DNA of 64,000 nucleotides, taken from contig CANXME010001990.1 of NCBI GenBank assembly GCA_948144175.1, positions 2,666,001-2,730,000 on the forward strand, written 5' to 3'. Source of the stretch: Closterium sp. NIES-65 (taxonomy: Eukaryota; Streptophyta; Zygnematophyceae; Desmidiales; Closteriaceae). The stretch's first letter is position 1. Each line of letters opens with the position of its first letter. This document shows positions 45,193-57,589 of the stretch, piece by piece. Under the pieces are notes generated by a model. That model searched no databases, was not told the DNA's origin, and saw only the letters and a program-made list of their open reading frames with translations. The position numbers were made by a program, and so were the translations under genes.

Positions 45193-45566
45193 CGAGACTG
45201 CATGTCATCCGGCGACGCCCCTTCATCTTCTTCTGGCGCATCTGCCAGCTCCCTGTCAACCAATGCCGCATTCACCAGGTTGCCCGCGTCGCTGGCGTTG
45301 GCTGGTGGTTGTGCAGGTGCAGGTACCGTCGCCGGTGGAGGCGGTGCTGGAGGGGGTCGCCACATCCCCGCCGCCATGTGTATTTCGGCGATGAGCAGCT
45401 GCACGGCGTCGCTCAGCTGCCTCATGGCTTGCCCGTTGCACGCATTCAGCGTGTCGGAAATCACCTTGGCGGCCGCCATGGTCGCCGTCTCGTTCACACG
45501 TGAACGCCGTGCCGGTACGGGGCTGGGCGTGGCTGGGAAGGGGGGGCAGGGCCGGGTGGTAGACAT
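45189..45566 (-). CDS. Small Harbinger ORF, probable C-terminal exon of the Myb-like protein
   Basis: 125 codons from the ATG at 45566. It is alanine/proline-rich, with the segment MAAAKVISDTLNACNGQAMRQL and a following predicted helix that resembles C-termini of Harbinger Myb-like proteins. A donor-like GAAG/GTAACA near 45777 and an acceptor-like TTCAG near 45600 suggest it may be spliced to the upstream ORF. It is convergent with the transposase and shares a CTAG where both stops lie. Confidence 0.6.
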   Translation of the reverse strand: MSTTRPCPPFPATPSPVPARRSRVNETATMAAAKVISDTLNACNGQAMRQLSDAVQLLIAEIHMAAGMWRPPPAPPPPATVPAPAQPPANASDAGNLVNAALVDRELADAPEEDEGASPDDMQSR

Positions 45567-45758
45567 TTTATGGAATTAAATGTTGTACGTATCATGTTGC
45601 TGAATTGACATGCCCGGGATTTTACAGATCACGCATCTTTGAATCACTAACAAACGTCTGCACATACCACGAGTGATGCTTAGCAAGATATGAACATACC
45701 GCGTGTGCCTTGGAAGAGCCAATAGACACACTCTCGTATGTGACGACACAATCGGGCT

Positions 45759-46622
45759 TCATGAACAAGTGTTACCTTCAGTGGCGGCCGCGCGACGAGG
45801 CATGCGTCGTTGCAGACCACGGGGCACGGGGGTTGTGGTACCCCCCTCGGGCATATCGGCGTCGAGCTGGAGCGGGGCTTGCGGGTCGACGTGGGTTTCA
45901 CCAGCGCCTCCGCCTTCGACGACGTGAGGCTTGACAGTTGCAGGGATGCGTTTGAGCAGCTCCACGTACTCAAACCAGGGCTTCTTTCTCTTCGGTTTCC
46001 GCCCGCTTGTCCCGTTGTTGCGCAGAGTGTCACGGTACTCCGCCTCCATGCGTTTCCAAGCGTGTTGCATGGCAGTGCTGTGGCGCCTCCACTTGGTGCC
46101 GCTCTTTTTCATGTGCGCGCGCAACTTCTTTCAATACTGGTTGCCCTGCTTACCCCGCATCTGCTTCAGATCTTCGCGGGTGTACCATTTGGCCGCAGCC
46201 AATGCCGTGAGCTCTTCGTCGGTCCACTGGCGCTTAGTCTTGGAACTGCGCTTCCGCTTGCTATTACTAGGTCCGGCCTCCGAGGCATCCGGCTCAGACG
46301 CCGACTCGTCTTCGTCGCTTTCTGAAGCGGCTTTGGAGTTGTCGCTGTCGCTATCGCTGCCGCTGGACGACACAATCTCTTCCAGTTCGTCGGACGAGAT
46401 GTCAGTGTCCCCTCCGTCCGAGCTGTCGGCGCCGTCAGCCCGCGCTGAGCTAGGTCCTGCTCCGTCGCGCCGAGGAGCGTGTTCGTGCTTGATTTTCCCT
46501 CGGTTTCTACCACGCTCCTGCTCTTCTTTCATCCACTGAACGTATGGTGGATCCTCCCAGGGCTTGTCATCGTCTACCTTATCCTTCCCCTTTCTGCTCG
46601 GTTTCTGTCTCCGTGGTGGCAT
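45759..46622 (-). pseudogene. Harbinger Myb/SANT-like DNA-binding protein with one premature stop
   Basis: The ATG at 46622 gives MPPRRQKPSRKGKDK. An acidic serine-rich region follows, then the SANT/trihelix-like RQWTDEELTALAAAKW and KQMRGKQGNQY. The next codon is TGA (46131-46133), followed in the same frame by KKLRAHMKKSGTKWRRHSTA and AWKRMEAEYRDTL. A Trp (TGG) is expected there, so a single G-to-A change explains the stop. In Harbinger elements this protein binds DNA and helps the transposase. The frame after the stop extends to 45759, or splices at about 45777. Confidence 0.82.
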
Positions 46623-47023
46623 GGTGTGTGCTAGCTATAGGACTATGCTTGCGTGTTGAACGGGTGGAGTTGGGGTTGTGTGACGCGTGAGTTGTGCTAT
46701 AGTTTTCGTTTCCACAGCATCACGGCGATGAAGGGGATGGTGCTAAACCAGATCTGGACTGGCTGCGCGGGAGATGGATTTACAATTTCGTGGGTTTGGC
46801 GCCGGGAATTTTACCGGCCAAACCAACCGTCTCTCTTGTACGTGCGACCCAAGTGGAGATGTACCCCACGTATTGTTTGGCGGGCGATGTGGTGTAGGGA
46901 GTTGGGCCACTGTGCCAAAATTTTCGCGCAGCCAATCAGCGTGCAGATGGTTGGCGGGTGAATTCTGCCATCAACCTGGTGTGATATGGAGTACGTGGCA
47001 GGCGCAAAACACGGCTGCCATCT

Positions 47024-47056
47024 ACAGTGGCCCTGCCACGAACCAGGAACGCACCC
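47024..47056 (-). repeat. Right terminal inverted repeat of Harbinger element
   Basis: It is the reverse complement of 43489-43521 with about two mismatches. It is followed by the TCA duplication. Confidence 0.92.
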
Positions 47057-47082
47057 TCAATCAGGCTCTTGTGTGCATTACC

Positions 47083-47620
47083 GAATCTAAACTCCAGCTT
47101 TGCAGCCCTCTCCTCTTGCTGCTCCACATACCTTCCCGTTTTTCCGCAACTCCACCTTCACCCCTTACAACTCCTTCTCTACCCTCTCCAACTCCTCCTT
47201 GCTTCCCTTCAGTTCTCTTTTGCTACTTCCTAGATCTTTCCTCACACCTTCCAGGTCCCTTCTTGTGGCCCCCAGGTCCCTTCTTGTGGCCCCCACATCC
47301 CTGATACTACCCTCTAGCTCACCCCTAACTCCCTCCAATTCTCATTTCTTCATCTCTACCTCTCGTTGCACCTCACTCAACTCCCCTCTCGCACTTATCA
47401 CTTCCCCTCGCAAACTCTGCTTCTTTTTTTGCCACTTCCAAATCCCCTTCCCTCTCCTCTGATTCCTGCTTCAGCCCCTTCTCCCTCTCCCCTCCTCCCT
47501 TCCTTGCTTTATCCGTCTCTTTACCGCCCTCCTTCCCTCTATCTCCCTTTCCTTTTCCACTCTTCCACACTCCCCACTCAATCTCCCTGCCTCGTCCCTT
47601 GCCATTTATACCTGTGCTTC
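47083..47620 (-). pseudogene. Coiled-coil gene, upstream part (degenerate)
   Basis: The minus strand reads EREGDLEVAKKEAEF, a frame change at an A7 run, GELSEVQREVEMKK-stop-ELEGVRGELEGSI, RRDLEGVRKDLGSSKRELKG, SKEELERVEKEL-stop, and YVEQQEERAAKLEFRF with a donor GTAATG. Heptad periodicity is clear, but two stops and a frameshift mark decay. It probably joined the exons at 43410-41999 before the Harbinger insertion. Family unknown. Confidence 0.5.
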
Positions 47621-47621
47621 C

Positions 47622-47633
<12 letters not shown>

Positions 47634-47719
<86 letters not shown>

Positions 47720-47732
47720 CTCTCTTTCTTTC

Positions 47733-47819
<87 letters not shown>
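47634..47819 (-). repeat. (GA)n tract at the 3' end of non-LTR element B
   Basis: It is a CT run of about 186 bases on the plus strand, interrupted near 47714-47744. It touches the 3' end of the element, which on the minus strand reads AAGGACCATT then (AG)n. Confidence 0.95.
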
Positions 47820-50269
<2,450 letters not shown>

Positions 50270-50550
50270 CAGTCTTGCATTGATGTATGTATAGGGTACA
50301 AGCAAGCAATGGCAATCCTAGCAAGCAGTTGGCCTAGACATGCACTGTCAAGAGACTGCATAGTCCCATGAGGAGCCTATGTCGGGCCGGCTCGCCATGC
50401 TTAATTGCCTAGTAGCCACACCTGTCCCTATTGCCACCTCATTGCTGGCCTGCCTGTCCCCCTGCAGGTCACCTCACTCCTTCCCCTATCCTGCCCAGCC
50501 GAGACGCGCCCTCCTCGGTTGGGCGGTCCCATATGGGGCTACCTGGCCCT

Positions 50551-53500
50551 CTACTCCCCCAAGTCGATTAGCTGGGCCAGGTCATCCTCGAGGACCTGCC
50601 AAAGGTTCCCGAGGCTTGGTTCCCGCGGGTCCGCGGCTGCCTGGGGGTGCGCTGCCTCAAGTGCCCTGTTGGACTTGGCCATCAGGGCATTTGCCTGGCA
50701 GCGCTGGAGCATCACCGACCAACGCTGCCGGTAATGCGCCGTGAGTCTGGAGGCTACCGCGGTTAGCCTCCCCTGTCTGTGCTTCCTCTTAGCCGCCTGG
50801 GTGCCGAGGAGGCAGAAGAACCGCTGGGTGTCCCTAGCAAGGGCCCCGTAAGTCTCCACCGCCAGGCCAAACACCCCGACAAACCCTGGGCGTCCCTCGT
50901 ACAGGCCCCGCTTCACTCGTGCCGCATCCTCTGCCGCCCATCCTGGTGCCTTTACCGCTCTCTTATCGCGCCGCTGCAAGACGGGGTCCGTGACCGTCAC
51001 GTCAGTCACGTAGGTCTCGTTGGACTCCTTGTCGCGGATCACCACGTCTGCTCGCTTTTGGTTGGTTATGGGCGAGAAGGCGGCTGACTCGTACAAGGTG
51101 GTGTAGTCCGCTTCCTGAGCCATACGGAGCACCGCGTACGCCAGAGCGTTGTGAGTGTTAGTCCTGTCCCCTCCATCGGCACACCGCAGTAGGTGGTTGG
51201 GCAGGCTTCTGTCCCTAATGTCCGACCGCTTCCCCTTGCACGGGCATTTGTCCGTGACTGCTACTGGGAGGCCCAGCCGGAAGCCGAGCGCCACTGCAAA
51301 CTGTCCGGGGGAGAAGGTGAGGTCCCCCCTTGTGGGAATTGCATGCAGCCAGTCTCCCGCCCCCACCCCTTGCAAGCTGATTAGCCGAATTACGTGCCCG
51401 TTGTCGGCTCCGGGCTTGTCTGCCCGCGTGTCCCCCACAAGCTCGGCCGCCCGGTCCAGGTTGATGTGTTTGGAGAGGATAAGTTGTAGGTGACCCGTCA
51501 CCTCCCCCTTCTGGTGTTGTGCTTTCAGGATCTCCCTCGCCTGGTCAGGTAGTCGGTTGCGCAGGTCCAGTAGCGTTACCTCCCCTGCCGCTGCCCCCTG
51601 GACCCCTCCCATTGGTGACACCAGGTCCGCCACAAGCTGTAGCGGGTTGTCCGGCGTCAGCGTCATGTGTCTGAGGAGAGTGTTGGCGGCGTGTAGGGAT
51701 GCCAGGTACGCGGCTGGTGCCTCCGAAAGCGGGTCTATCAGCCCCAGCCCCCCCAGGCAGACCGGTAGCGTGGCCTGGCGCCAGACTAGGCTCTGCTCCA
51801 GCTCGTCGACAGGTGCGTGCATCTTTGCCGCTTTGAGTGCTGTCCACAGAAGTTCCTCGCTCCAGTCCCTCCATTCCACCAGAGGAAGTGTGTCAGCCGG
51901 GGTGGTTCGGAGGAGGTAGGAGATGCGTCTTGACACACACCTCGAGAGGAGGAGGAGTGCGTGCTGTGGGTGCAGTTTGCCGATGAGGGTCAATGGCGAC
52001 GCCACCGTGCGCAGAGTTGCGCGGAGGGACCTTCTCCCGTACTCCCTAGTTCCGATCGGGCTCCCCAGCACCCGGATTCCATCGACCGCCGCCACCAGCC
52101 CCTCAGGGAGTACATCCGCGCATCTTGCTGGGCACCACGCTGAAGACTTCTCCAAGTTGCATCGCAGTCCGCACTTGCGGAGTTCCTCAGTGATGATCTG
52201 CACTCCTTTAATCGCCTCCGCCGGCTCGCTGATTATCGTGATGTCGTCCGCGTACGCCAGCACCACCGTGTTGGGACACCTCGCCGCTGCACTCAATAGG
52301 GTCGGTTGTATTGCCGCCGCGAAGAGCATTGGCCCCAGTGGGTCGCCTTGACGCACGCCCCGAGTGCTTTCGATGTAGCGTTCGTCGAAGCCCGGGTCCA
52401 GCAGGAGACGTGCCGGTTCGCCGTAGAGCGTGCGGACCAGGGGTAATAGCGGTTCGAGAGCTGTCCATTTGAGCGCTGTGAAGAAGCTCCCTCGTTCAAC
52501 GGAGTTAAATGCGTTTTCGACGTCCAGTTGGATGGCGATGCGGCTCGGTTTTTCCGTCAGTAGTGCTCGGGTAGCGTGGATTACTGTCTCTGCTCCTCCG
52601 GGCACCGCCACGCCGAACTGAACCGGGAGAAAAAACTTCCGAATTTCTGGTGAGAGTTTCCGCAGCGCAGCTTTTGCCGTTAGCCTAATTATCGCTTTGC
52701 CGATGGCGATCGGTCTGACTCCTCCTCCTGGCTTCTCCAGAGCTATTAGCCTCGCCGGGAAGAGTAGATCTCTGAGGGTGTCACTGAGGTGGGAGCTCAG
52801 CACTGTGTTGATTACTTGGTGCAGGAGGACGAAGACTTCCCCGTTGAGCAGCGCAGGGTCGCGGAGGTGTTCAAAACACGTGCCTGACGGTCCCGCTCCA
52901 ATGCCATTCGGGCACTTAGCTAATACTTCACGAAACTCCTCTGCCGTGATTGAGAGTGATGACGTGTTGTATCCGGTAACCCACCCTGGCGTTGCCTCCC
53001 CCGCGTGCGGATGTTTAGCACGAAGTGCAGCGAGCGTCGCAGAAGTTTGCTCTGCGAGGGGGGTTGACTGTAACGCCGCTAAGGCTTTCGCCATGTTTGC
53101 CTTCTGTACTAGGCCTTCCGCCCGTGCGCACATGCCTTCAGGGTCGGCTTGGTGTCTGCTGGGTTGAGGGTTCGGGGGGATGATGCATGCTTCCGAGAAG
53201 AGCACTTCCCACTCTTCTTCTTGAAATTGTTGGAGTCTCTTTTCCACACTGGCCCACCAGTTTCTCGGAACATTCTCAACTTCGGCTCGGAGGGTCAACC
53301 TGGGTAGGAATTGCAGGATTCGCCATGCTCCCGCGCAGCCTGGAACCTTCGTGAGTCGCAGCAGGGGGATCGTCATGCAGTAGGCGTAAACTCCCAGGAT
53401 TTTGGGGGGCAGCTTCCGGAACAGGAAGGGTTGAGCACTGCAACACATCGGGCCCAGCTCCCACCCTTCCACCTGGCGCCAGATCTCCGGGTCATCAGCA

Positions 53501-55581
53501 ATATCTGCTGGTGATCTTGCCTTGCTGGCAGTCTCGTTGGGTTGGGTGCCGCGTGACTCACCCTCGTTGGCATCAGCTTGGTTTCCTCCACTCCTTGCCC
53601 CACGATTTGTCCCTCCCGCCGGGATGCCCTGCTCATCCTCCAATGACACATCCTCTGAGTCCCCTTGTTCTTCTTCCATATAATCCTCATCCCCTTGTTC
53701 CTCGTCGTTATTCATTGGAGCTCCACTCTGTCCTCGCTCAGGCCTCCCGTGTCTTTCCCGCCAAGGACCAGATCTGGCCTTCTCTCTTGCCACGGCTGCA
53801 GCCAGGCCCCCCCGGCCTGCCCGACCGCTCGCACCCCGTACGCCGCGTCCTCTCCCCGCTGCCGGCGCCTGCCCTCTCGTTCCCGACGGCGGATTTCCTG
53901 CCGCCAGCTCCGCCGCCCGTTCTCGCATCACCCTCTGCCGAGCGGTTCCCCCTCGGCGCCTATCGATCGCGGTCACCTGCTCCTCCTCTACGGCTGCCGT
54001 CCCGTCCTCCGCCTCTGCCGTCTCCCCTTCAGCTCCGTCGGCTGCTTGTCCCGCGGCGCGTTCCGTTCCTGATGACAGGCCGGTGTCGGCCACCCCCGCG
54101 TGATGTGATCGTGGCGGCGGGGCCTCCTGCTGTTCCCATCCAACCAGCGGCCCAGGGCGGGCAGGTGCCAGCCCTGTTCCGAGCCGTCGCGGACTGCCTA
54201 ACTGCAGGTGTTGGCGTCGCGCCCTCGGCGCCCCCGATGGCGACTGCTCGGCCGCGTGAGCCTGTGTACCGGTCTCCCCGCAGGCGCACCCATCCATTCC
54301 TTCGCGCGCGCGGGCAATCCTTCTGTCGCCGCCGCCCTCCTCGCCCGCCGTTGTCAGGCCAGGCTCGCCAACGGCCTCAGCTCCATGCTCCCGCCTCTCA
54401 GTCGTCCCCGTTGCACCTACCTCCTCCCGCGGTGCAATCCGCCTCGTCGCAGCAGGTTCCACCGGTTGCGCAGGCTCCGGCGCAGTCTGCGCCTCCTGTT
54501 CCTCTGTCGCGGCCATCTCTTCCTGATCCAGATCCTGAGGCGCCTCCCCAGTCGCAACCGTGTGACCCTGCCGCTCCATCCTCACGGGGCGATTCTGCTC
54601 CTCGATTGGTCGAACAGGCGCCTCTCCCGTCTGCGGCACCAGTGCCAGGCTCGGAGCCGCCTCCCCTCCCGCCGTCTCATCAGCCAGCCGTGCCTTCCTT
54701 GTCCGTGCCGACCCCTGCTGTGCCGTATGCGTGTTCGTACCCCCCTCGGCTGGATGTGACGGACTCCGCTCCTCCAGGCCCTCGCGGGCTCCCTTTCCCG
54801 GATCCCGCCTACTGCGGCCCTCGGCGCCAGCACCCCCTCGTGCCGGGGTCTCGTCCTCCTGGAGCTCGGTTTGGATTTGTGAGTCCACTCCCGTGATGTG
54901 TTCCCCTGGCTCGCCGCGTGCTGTCTTGCCCTGCCCTGCACTTTCCCGCCATGAATCACCGTGTCCCTGTTTGTCGCCCTTTTTCCCTTCCCCTGTTCCT
55001 GCAGCATCAGGCTGTGCCTGGCATCGCCCGCGGCTACTGGAGCGCCGACGAGGTGCCGGGCACCCCTCGCGACCTGGGGGTTGATTGGGATGGTTGCTTC
55101 TCGTGGCCTCAGGAACAGGACGGGGGGAACTGGGGCTCGGGCGCTCCTCCCCCGAGCCCTCCTTGGGGGGAGCCTTGTTATGGACAGGGGGATTACGAGT
55201 CTCGTTGGCGGCATCTTCAGGCGATTGGCCGTTGCGTGACTGAGCTCTCGTTCGTGCTTGACCTCCTGCACGACGCCCTTCTGTCTCGGGAGGTGGTGGC
55301 GCGGGATCCGCAGATGAATGAAGACCAGCAGGGTCGTGTGCGGCGGGCAGTAGAGAGCGCGCTGTGGGATGTCCTACATCTGCCACTTGAGCCCGGGGAC
55401 CCTTCACCGGACGACGGACCTGGCGCTGCGGCTTTCCGCATGGTAGCCACGGCTGCTGAGGAGTGCCCGCTTGGCATCGTGCCCGCACTCGCGTGTTTGC
55501 TCCGGTGGCTTGGGCGGAGGATGAGGCGGATGTAGACGTCACCTTGGTTGATGCTTTGATTGGCTGCTTCTTCTTCCCCAT
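50551..55581 (-). CDS. Non-LTR retrotransposon polyprotein: RT plus restriction-like endonuclease
   Basis: An uninterrupted ORF of 1676 codons runs from ATG 55581 (MGKKKQPIKAS) to TAG 50551. Residues 1 to about 690 are low-complexity, rich in Ala, Arg, Gly, Glu and Pro, and probably bind nucleic acid. RT lies at about 880-1200: RLIALEKPGGGVRPIAIGK, QLDVENAFNSVERG, GVRQGDPLGPMLFA, and YADDI at residues 1109-1113 (catalytic Asp pair). The C-terminal endonuclease region is at about 1440-1560: CPCKGKRSDIRDRSLPNHLL followed by RC (zinc-knuckle pattern), THNALAYAVLRMAQEA, and ADVVIRDKESNETYVTDVTV. This set is that of early-branching site-specific LINEs. Target-primed insertion into (GA)n is suggested by the flanks. 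The open frame implies recent activity. Confidence 0.93.
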   Translation of the reverse strand: MGKKKQPIKASTKVTSTSASSSAQATGANTRVRARCQAGTPQQPWLPCGKPQRQVRRPVKGPRAQVADVGHPTARSLLPAAHDPAGLHSSADPAPPPPETEGRRAGGQARTRAQSRNGQSPEDAANETRNPPVHNKAPPKEGSGEERPSPSSPRPVPEATRSNHPNQPPGREGCPAPRRRSSSRGRCQAQPDAAGTGEGKKGDKQGHGDSWRESAGQGKTARGEPGEHITGVDSQIQTELQEDETPARGGAGAEGRSRRDPGKGAREGLEERSPSHPAEGGTNTHTAQQGSARTRKARLADETAGGEAAPSLALVPQTGEAPVRPIEEQNRPVRMERQGHTVATGEAPQDLDQEEMAATEEQEAQTAPEPAQPVEPAATRRIAPREEVGATGTTERREHGAEAVGEPGLTTAGEEGGGDRRIARAREGMDGCACGETGTQAHAAEQSPSGAPRARRQHLQLGSPRRLGTGLAPARPGPLVGWEQQEAPPPRSHHAGVADTGLSSGTERAAGQAADGAEGETAEAEDGTAAVEEEQVTAIDRRRGGTARQRVMRERAAELAAGNPPSGTRGQAPAAGRGRGVRGASGRAGRGGLAAAVAREKARSGPWRERHGRPERGQSGAPMNNDEEQGDEDYMEEEQGDSEDVSLEDEQGIPAGGTNRGARSGGNQADANEGESRGTQPNETASKARSPADIADDPEIWRQVEGWELGPMCCSAQPFLFRKLPPKILGVYAYCMTIPLLRLTKVPGCAGAWRILQFLPRLTLRAEVENVPRNWWASVEKRLQQFQEEEWEVLFSEACIIPPNPQPSRHQADPEGMCARAEGLVQKANMAKALAALQSTPLAEQTSATLAALRAKHPHAGEATPGWVTGYNTSSLSITAEEFREVLAKCPNGIGAGPSGTCFEHLRDPALLNGEVFVLLHQVINTVLSSHLSDTLRDLLFPARLIALEKPGGGVRPIAIGKAIIRLTAKAALRKLSPEIRKFFLPVQFGVAVPGGAETVIHATRALLTEKPSRIAIQLDVENAFNSVERGSFFTALKWTALEPLLPLVRTLYGEPARLLLDPGFDERYIESTRGVRQGDPLGPMLFAAAIQPTLLSAAARCPNTVVLAYADDITIISEPAEAIKGVQIITEELRKCGLRCNLEKSSAWCPARCADVLPEGLVAAVDGIRVLGSPIGTREYGRRSLRATLRTVASPLTLIGKLHPQHALLLLSRCVSRRISYLLRTTPADTLPLVEWRDWSEELLWTALKAAKMHAPVDELEQSLVWRQATLPVCLGGLGLIDPLSEAPAAYLASLHAANTLLRHMTLTPDNPLQLVADLVSPMGGVQGAAAGEVTLLDLRNRLPDQAREILKAQHQKGEVTGHLQLILSKHINLDRAAELVGDTRADKPGADNGHVIRLISLQGVGAGDWLHAIPTRGDLTFSPGQFAVALGFRLGLPVAVTDKCPCKGKRSDIRDRSLPNHLLRCADGGDRTNTHNALAYAVLRMAQEADYTTLYESAAFSPITNQKRADVVIRDKESNETYVTDVTVTDPVLQRRDKRAVKAPGWAAEDAARVKRGLYEGRPGFVGVFGLAVETYGALARDTQRFFCLLGTQAAKRKHRQGRLTAVASRLTAHYRQRWSVMLQRCQANALMAKSNRALEAAHPQAAADPREPSLGNLWQVLEDDLAQLIDLGE

Positions 55582-55685
55582 TGGCGGAGACTTACCTTTG
55601 CCTAGGCCGGCGGGGCTTAGACTTGCATGCTTGTACTGCTCCGTGTGTAACTGTCGTCTTCCCCTTTTCCCTTGCCACCCCTAAC

Positions 55686-55733
55686 GCGCGGCCGAAGGCC
55701 GCGCTGTCGAGCGTCGGCCGCCGAAGGCGGCCG
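55686..55733 (-). other. Twin GC hairpins in the 5' UTR of non-LTR element A
   Basis: Two perfect 8-bp-arm inverted repeats with 3-base loops: GCGCGGCC-GAA-GGCCGCGC (55686-55704) and CGGCCGCC-GAA-GGCGGCCG (55715-55733). They lie about 105 bases upstream of the ATG. Confidence 0.9.
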
Positions 55734-55946
55734 GCGCGAGCCGCTGGGTTGGGGGGGATCCACACTCACCAGAGAATAATGAGTGGAGTGGAGGAACCAG
55801 GGGGGGATATATAGGCGGCCATACTGCTTATAGGCTCTTTGCAATGGCTACACTAAGGATACAAGGCTTAAGGAGCACTGAGGCTACGCTAAACTAAGTC
55901 TATAGTAGGCTAGGGAGCAGGGAGAGACTAAGGACTGGCCCTGGTG

Positions 55947-56028
<82 letters not shown>

Positions 56029-56241
56029 GCGCGAGCCGCTGGGTTGGGGGGGATCCACACTCACCAGAGAATAATGAGTGGAGTGGAGGAACCAGGGGGG
56101 GATATATAGGCGGCGATACTGCTTATAGGCTCTTTGCAATGGCTACACTAAGGATACAAGGCTTAAGGAGCACTGAGGCTACGCTAAACTAAGTCTATAG
56201 TAGGCTAGGGAGCAGGGAGAGACTAAGGACTGGCCCTGGTG

Positions 56242-56319
<78 letters not shown>
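55734..56319 (-). repeat. Two tandem 5' UTR monomers, each with a (GA)n tract
   Basis: Two 214-bp units (55734-55947 and 56029-56242) start GCGCGAGCCGCTGGG and differ at one visible base. Each is followed on the plus strand by a CT run (55948-56028 and 56243-56319). They could be promoter monomers, as in mammalian L1, or a duplication through the two CT runs. Confidence 0.9.
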
Positions 56320-56320
<1 letters not shown>

Positions 56321-57540
56321 AATGGTCCTTGCATTACTTTGAGGGGTGGTACAATGGAAGATGCAATCACACAAGCACAACAAACACCCAAACCAGCATC
56401 CTAACTACCTCAAGTCCCCTACCTACTCAGCCCCCCCCCCACCCCCCCCCTTGTCCGATTCTATTGGTCGAACGGGGCCTCGATCAATTGGTGCAGCTGT
56501 CCCTCACCAAGAGGGATGATGGGTCCTCTAAAGCCGAGCTAGTCCGCCGCCAAGGCCTCATTGGTCTTGGTGCGGAGGGCGTTGGCCTGCGCCCGCTGGA
56601 GGCACACGCTCCAGCACTGGCGGTACTCCGTCAGCAGCTTCGCTGCTTCATAGGAGGTAGGAGCTGCGTTAAAACGCAGCGTTGCCACCAGCTCCGCGCA
56701 TTGCCGCAGGTAAGCCATCACCCCTGACGAGGGATAGCCGTACGTTTCCACTGCAAGCGCGTGGAACCCCACCCACGCGTTCCGCCGAGCGTACTTTTCC
56801 TCCTTTTTTGCTGCTGCCGCCCTAGCCGCCCATCCAGAAGCTCGGTTGCAGTTCTCGTCCTGGTATGACACCGGGTCCGTCACGGTCATGTCGCACATCC
56901 AAACCTCTCCAGTCAGGGGATGACAGATGGTGACATCCGCCTTTAGGTTTTCAACTTGAGAGTAGACATACGTCTCGTTGTGAACCGTAAACCCCGCCTC
57001 AGCCCCAATGTTCGCTATCTGATCCCGCAGAGCGTGATGGGTTGCGGTCCTCCCTTTTCCCTTCTCGCAGCGCATGAGGTGGTTGGGGAGGCGGTCGTTG
57101 GGGAAGGTGGTGCGGTAGCGGCAGTCACAGCGTCTAGGCACTGGGAGGGGGAGGCCTAGGCGGAAGGCAGCTGCAGTTGAGAGCTGGGATGGGCCCATCC
57201 GGAGCGAGGGGATGAGCGGGATCGCCAGCAGCCAGTCCCCCGCGCCTGGGCCTAGCACCGACTGCATCCGTTGCGCGTGGCCAGAACGGGGGTTGGGGCG
57301 CATCCGTCTTGCCTCGCCCATGACTCTCAGGAAGCGGCGGGAGTGAACCGCCAGCGCAAGGCTCTGCTGCAGCTTCAGTCCCTTGGGGTCCGTCTTCCTG
57401 GCCTGGAGCACCTTGAGAGCCTCAGGGGGGAGAGCTGCCTCAGCCGCAACGAGGCGTGAAGGCAGTGCGTGCGGAGAGCCGTGGGTAGGGTCCAGTAGGG
57501 GGAGGAGCGCGGCCACAGCAGGGTGCACCAATTTCATTTA
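56320..57540 (-). mobile_element. Non-LTR retrotransposon C, 5'-truncated
   Basis: Its 3' end reads GCAAGGACCATTC then (GA)n, close to that of element B. It starts inside the region between RT and endonuclease. The 3' UTR holds a C-rich tract near 56429-56448. Confidence 0.88.
56539..57537 (-). pseudogene. C-terminal endonuclease part of a non-LTR retrotransposon
   Basis: An open frame of 332 codons starts at ATG 57537, but it is only the C-terminal fifth of the polyprotein. It contains CDCRYRTTFPNDRLPNHLMR followed by C, TATHHALRDQIANIGAEAGF, ADVTICHPLTGEVWMCDMTV and HALAVETYGYPSSGVMAYL. The zinc-knuckle and PD-(D/E)XK-like motifs line up with elements A and B. There is no RT, so it is not autonomous, although no stop interrupts it. 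Confidence 0.88.
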
Positions 57541-57589
57541 AACAGGCCGACCTCGGTGGTGATGCATGCAGTGCCCACACTTTCCACGT

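Larger units (their letters stand above)
43489..47056 (+). mobile_element. PIF/Harbinger DNA transposon, 3568 bp, TSD TCA
   Basis: The terminal inverted repeats begin GGGTGCGTTCCTGGTTCGTG. The first 24 bases are identical at both ends, and about 31 of 33 match overall. The 3-bp duplication TCA lies at 43486-43488 and 47057-47059. Inside are a DDE transposase (plus) and a Myb/SANT-like protein (minus), the two-gene set typical of this superfamily. It sits in a coiled-coil gene. Confidence 0.93.

Noticed and set aside
53511-54896. 461-codon plus-strand ORF
   Set aside because: It is a shadow of the GC-rich N-terminal part of the non-LTR polyprotein, with low-complexity Pro/Ser/Arg content.
55686-55704. 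C(UUCG)G tetraloop hairpins
   Set aside because: On pairing, the arms close on a 3-base loop (UUC in the minus-strand RNA), not the UUCG tetraloop.
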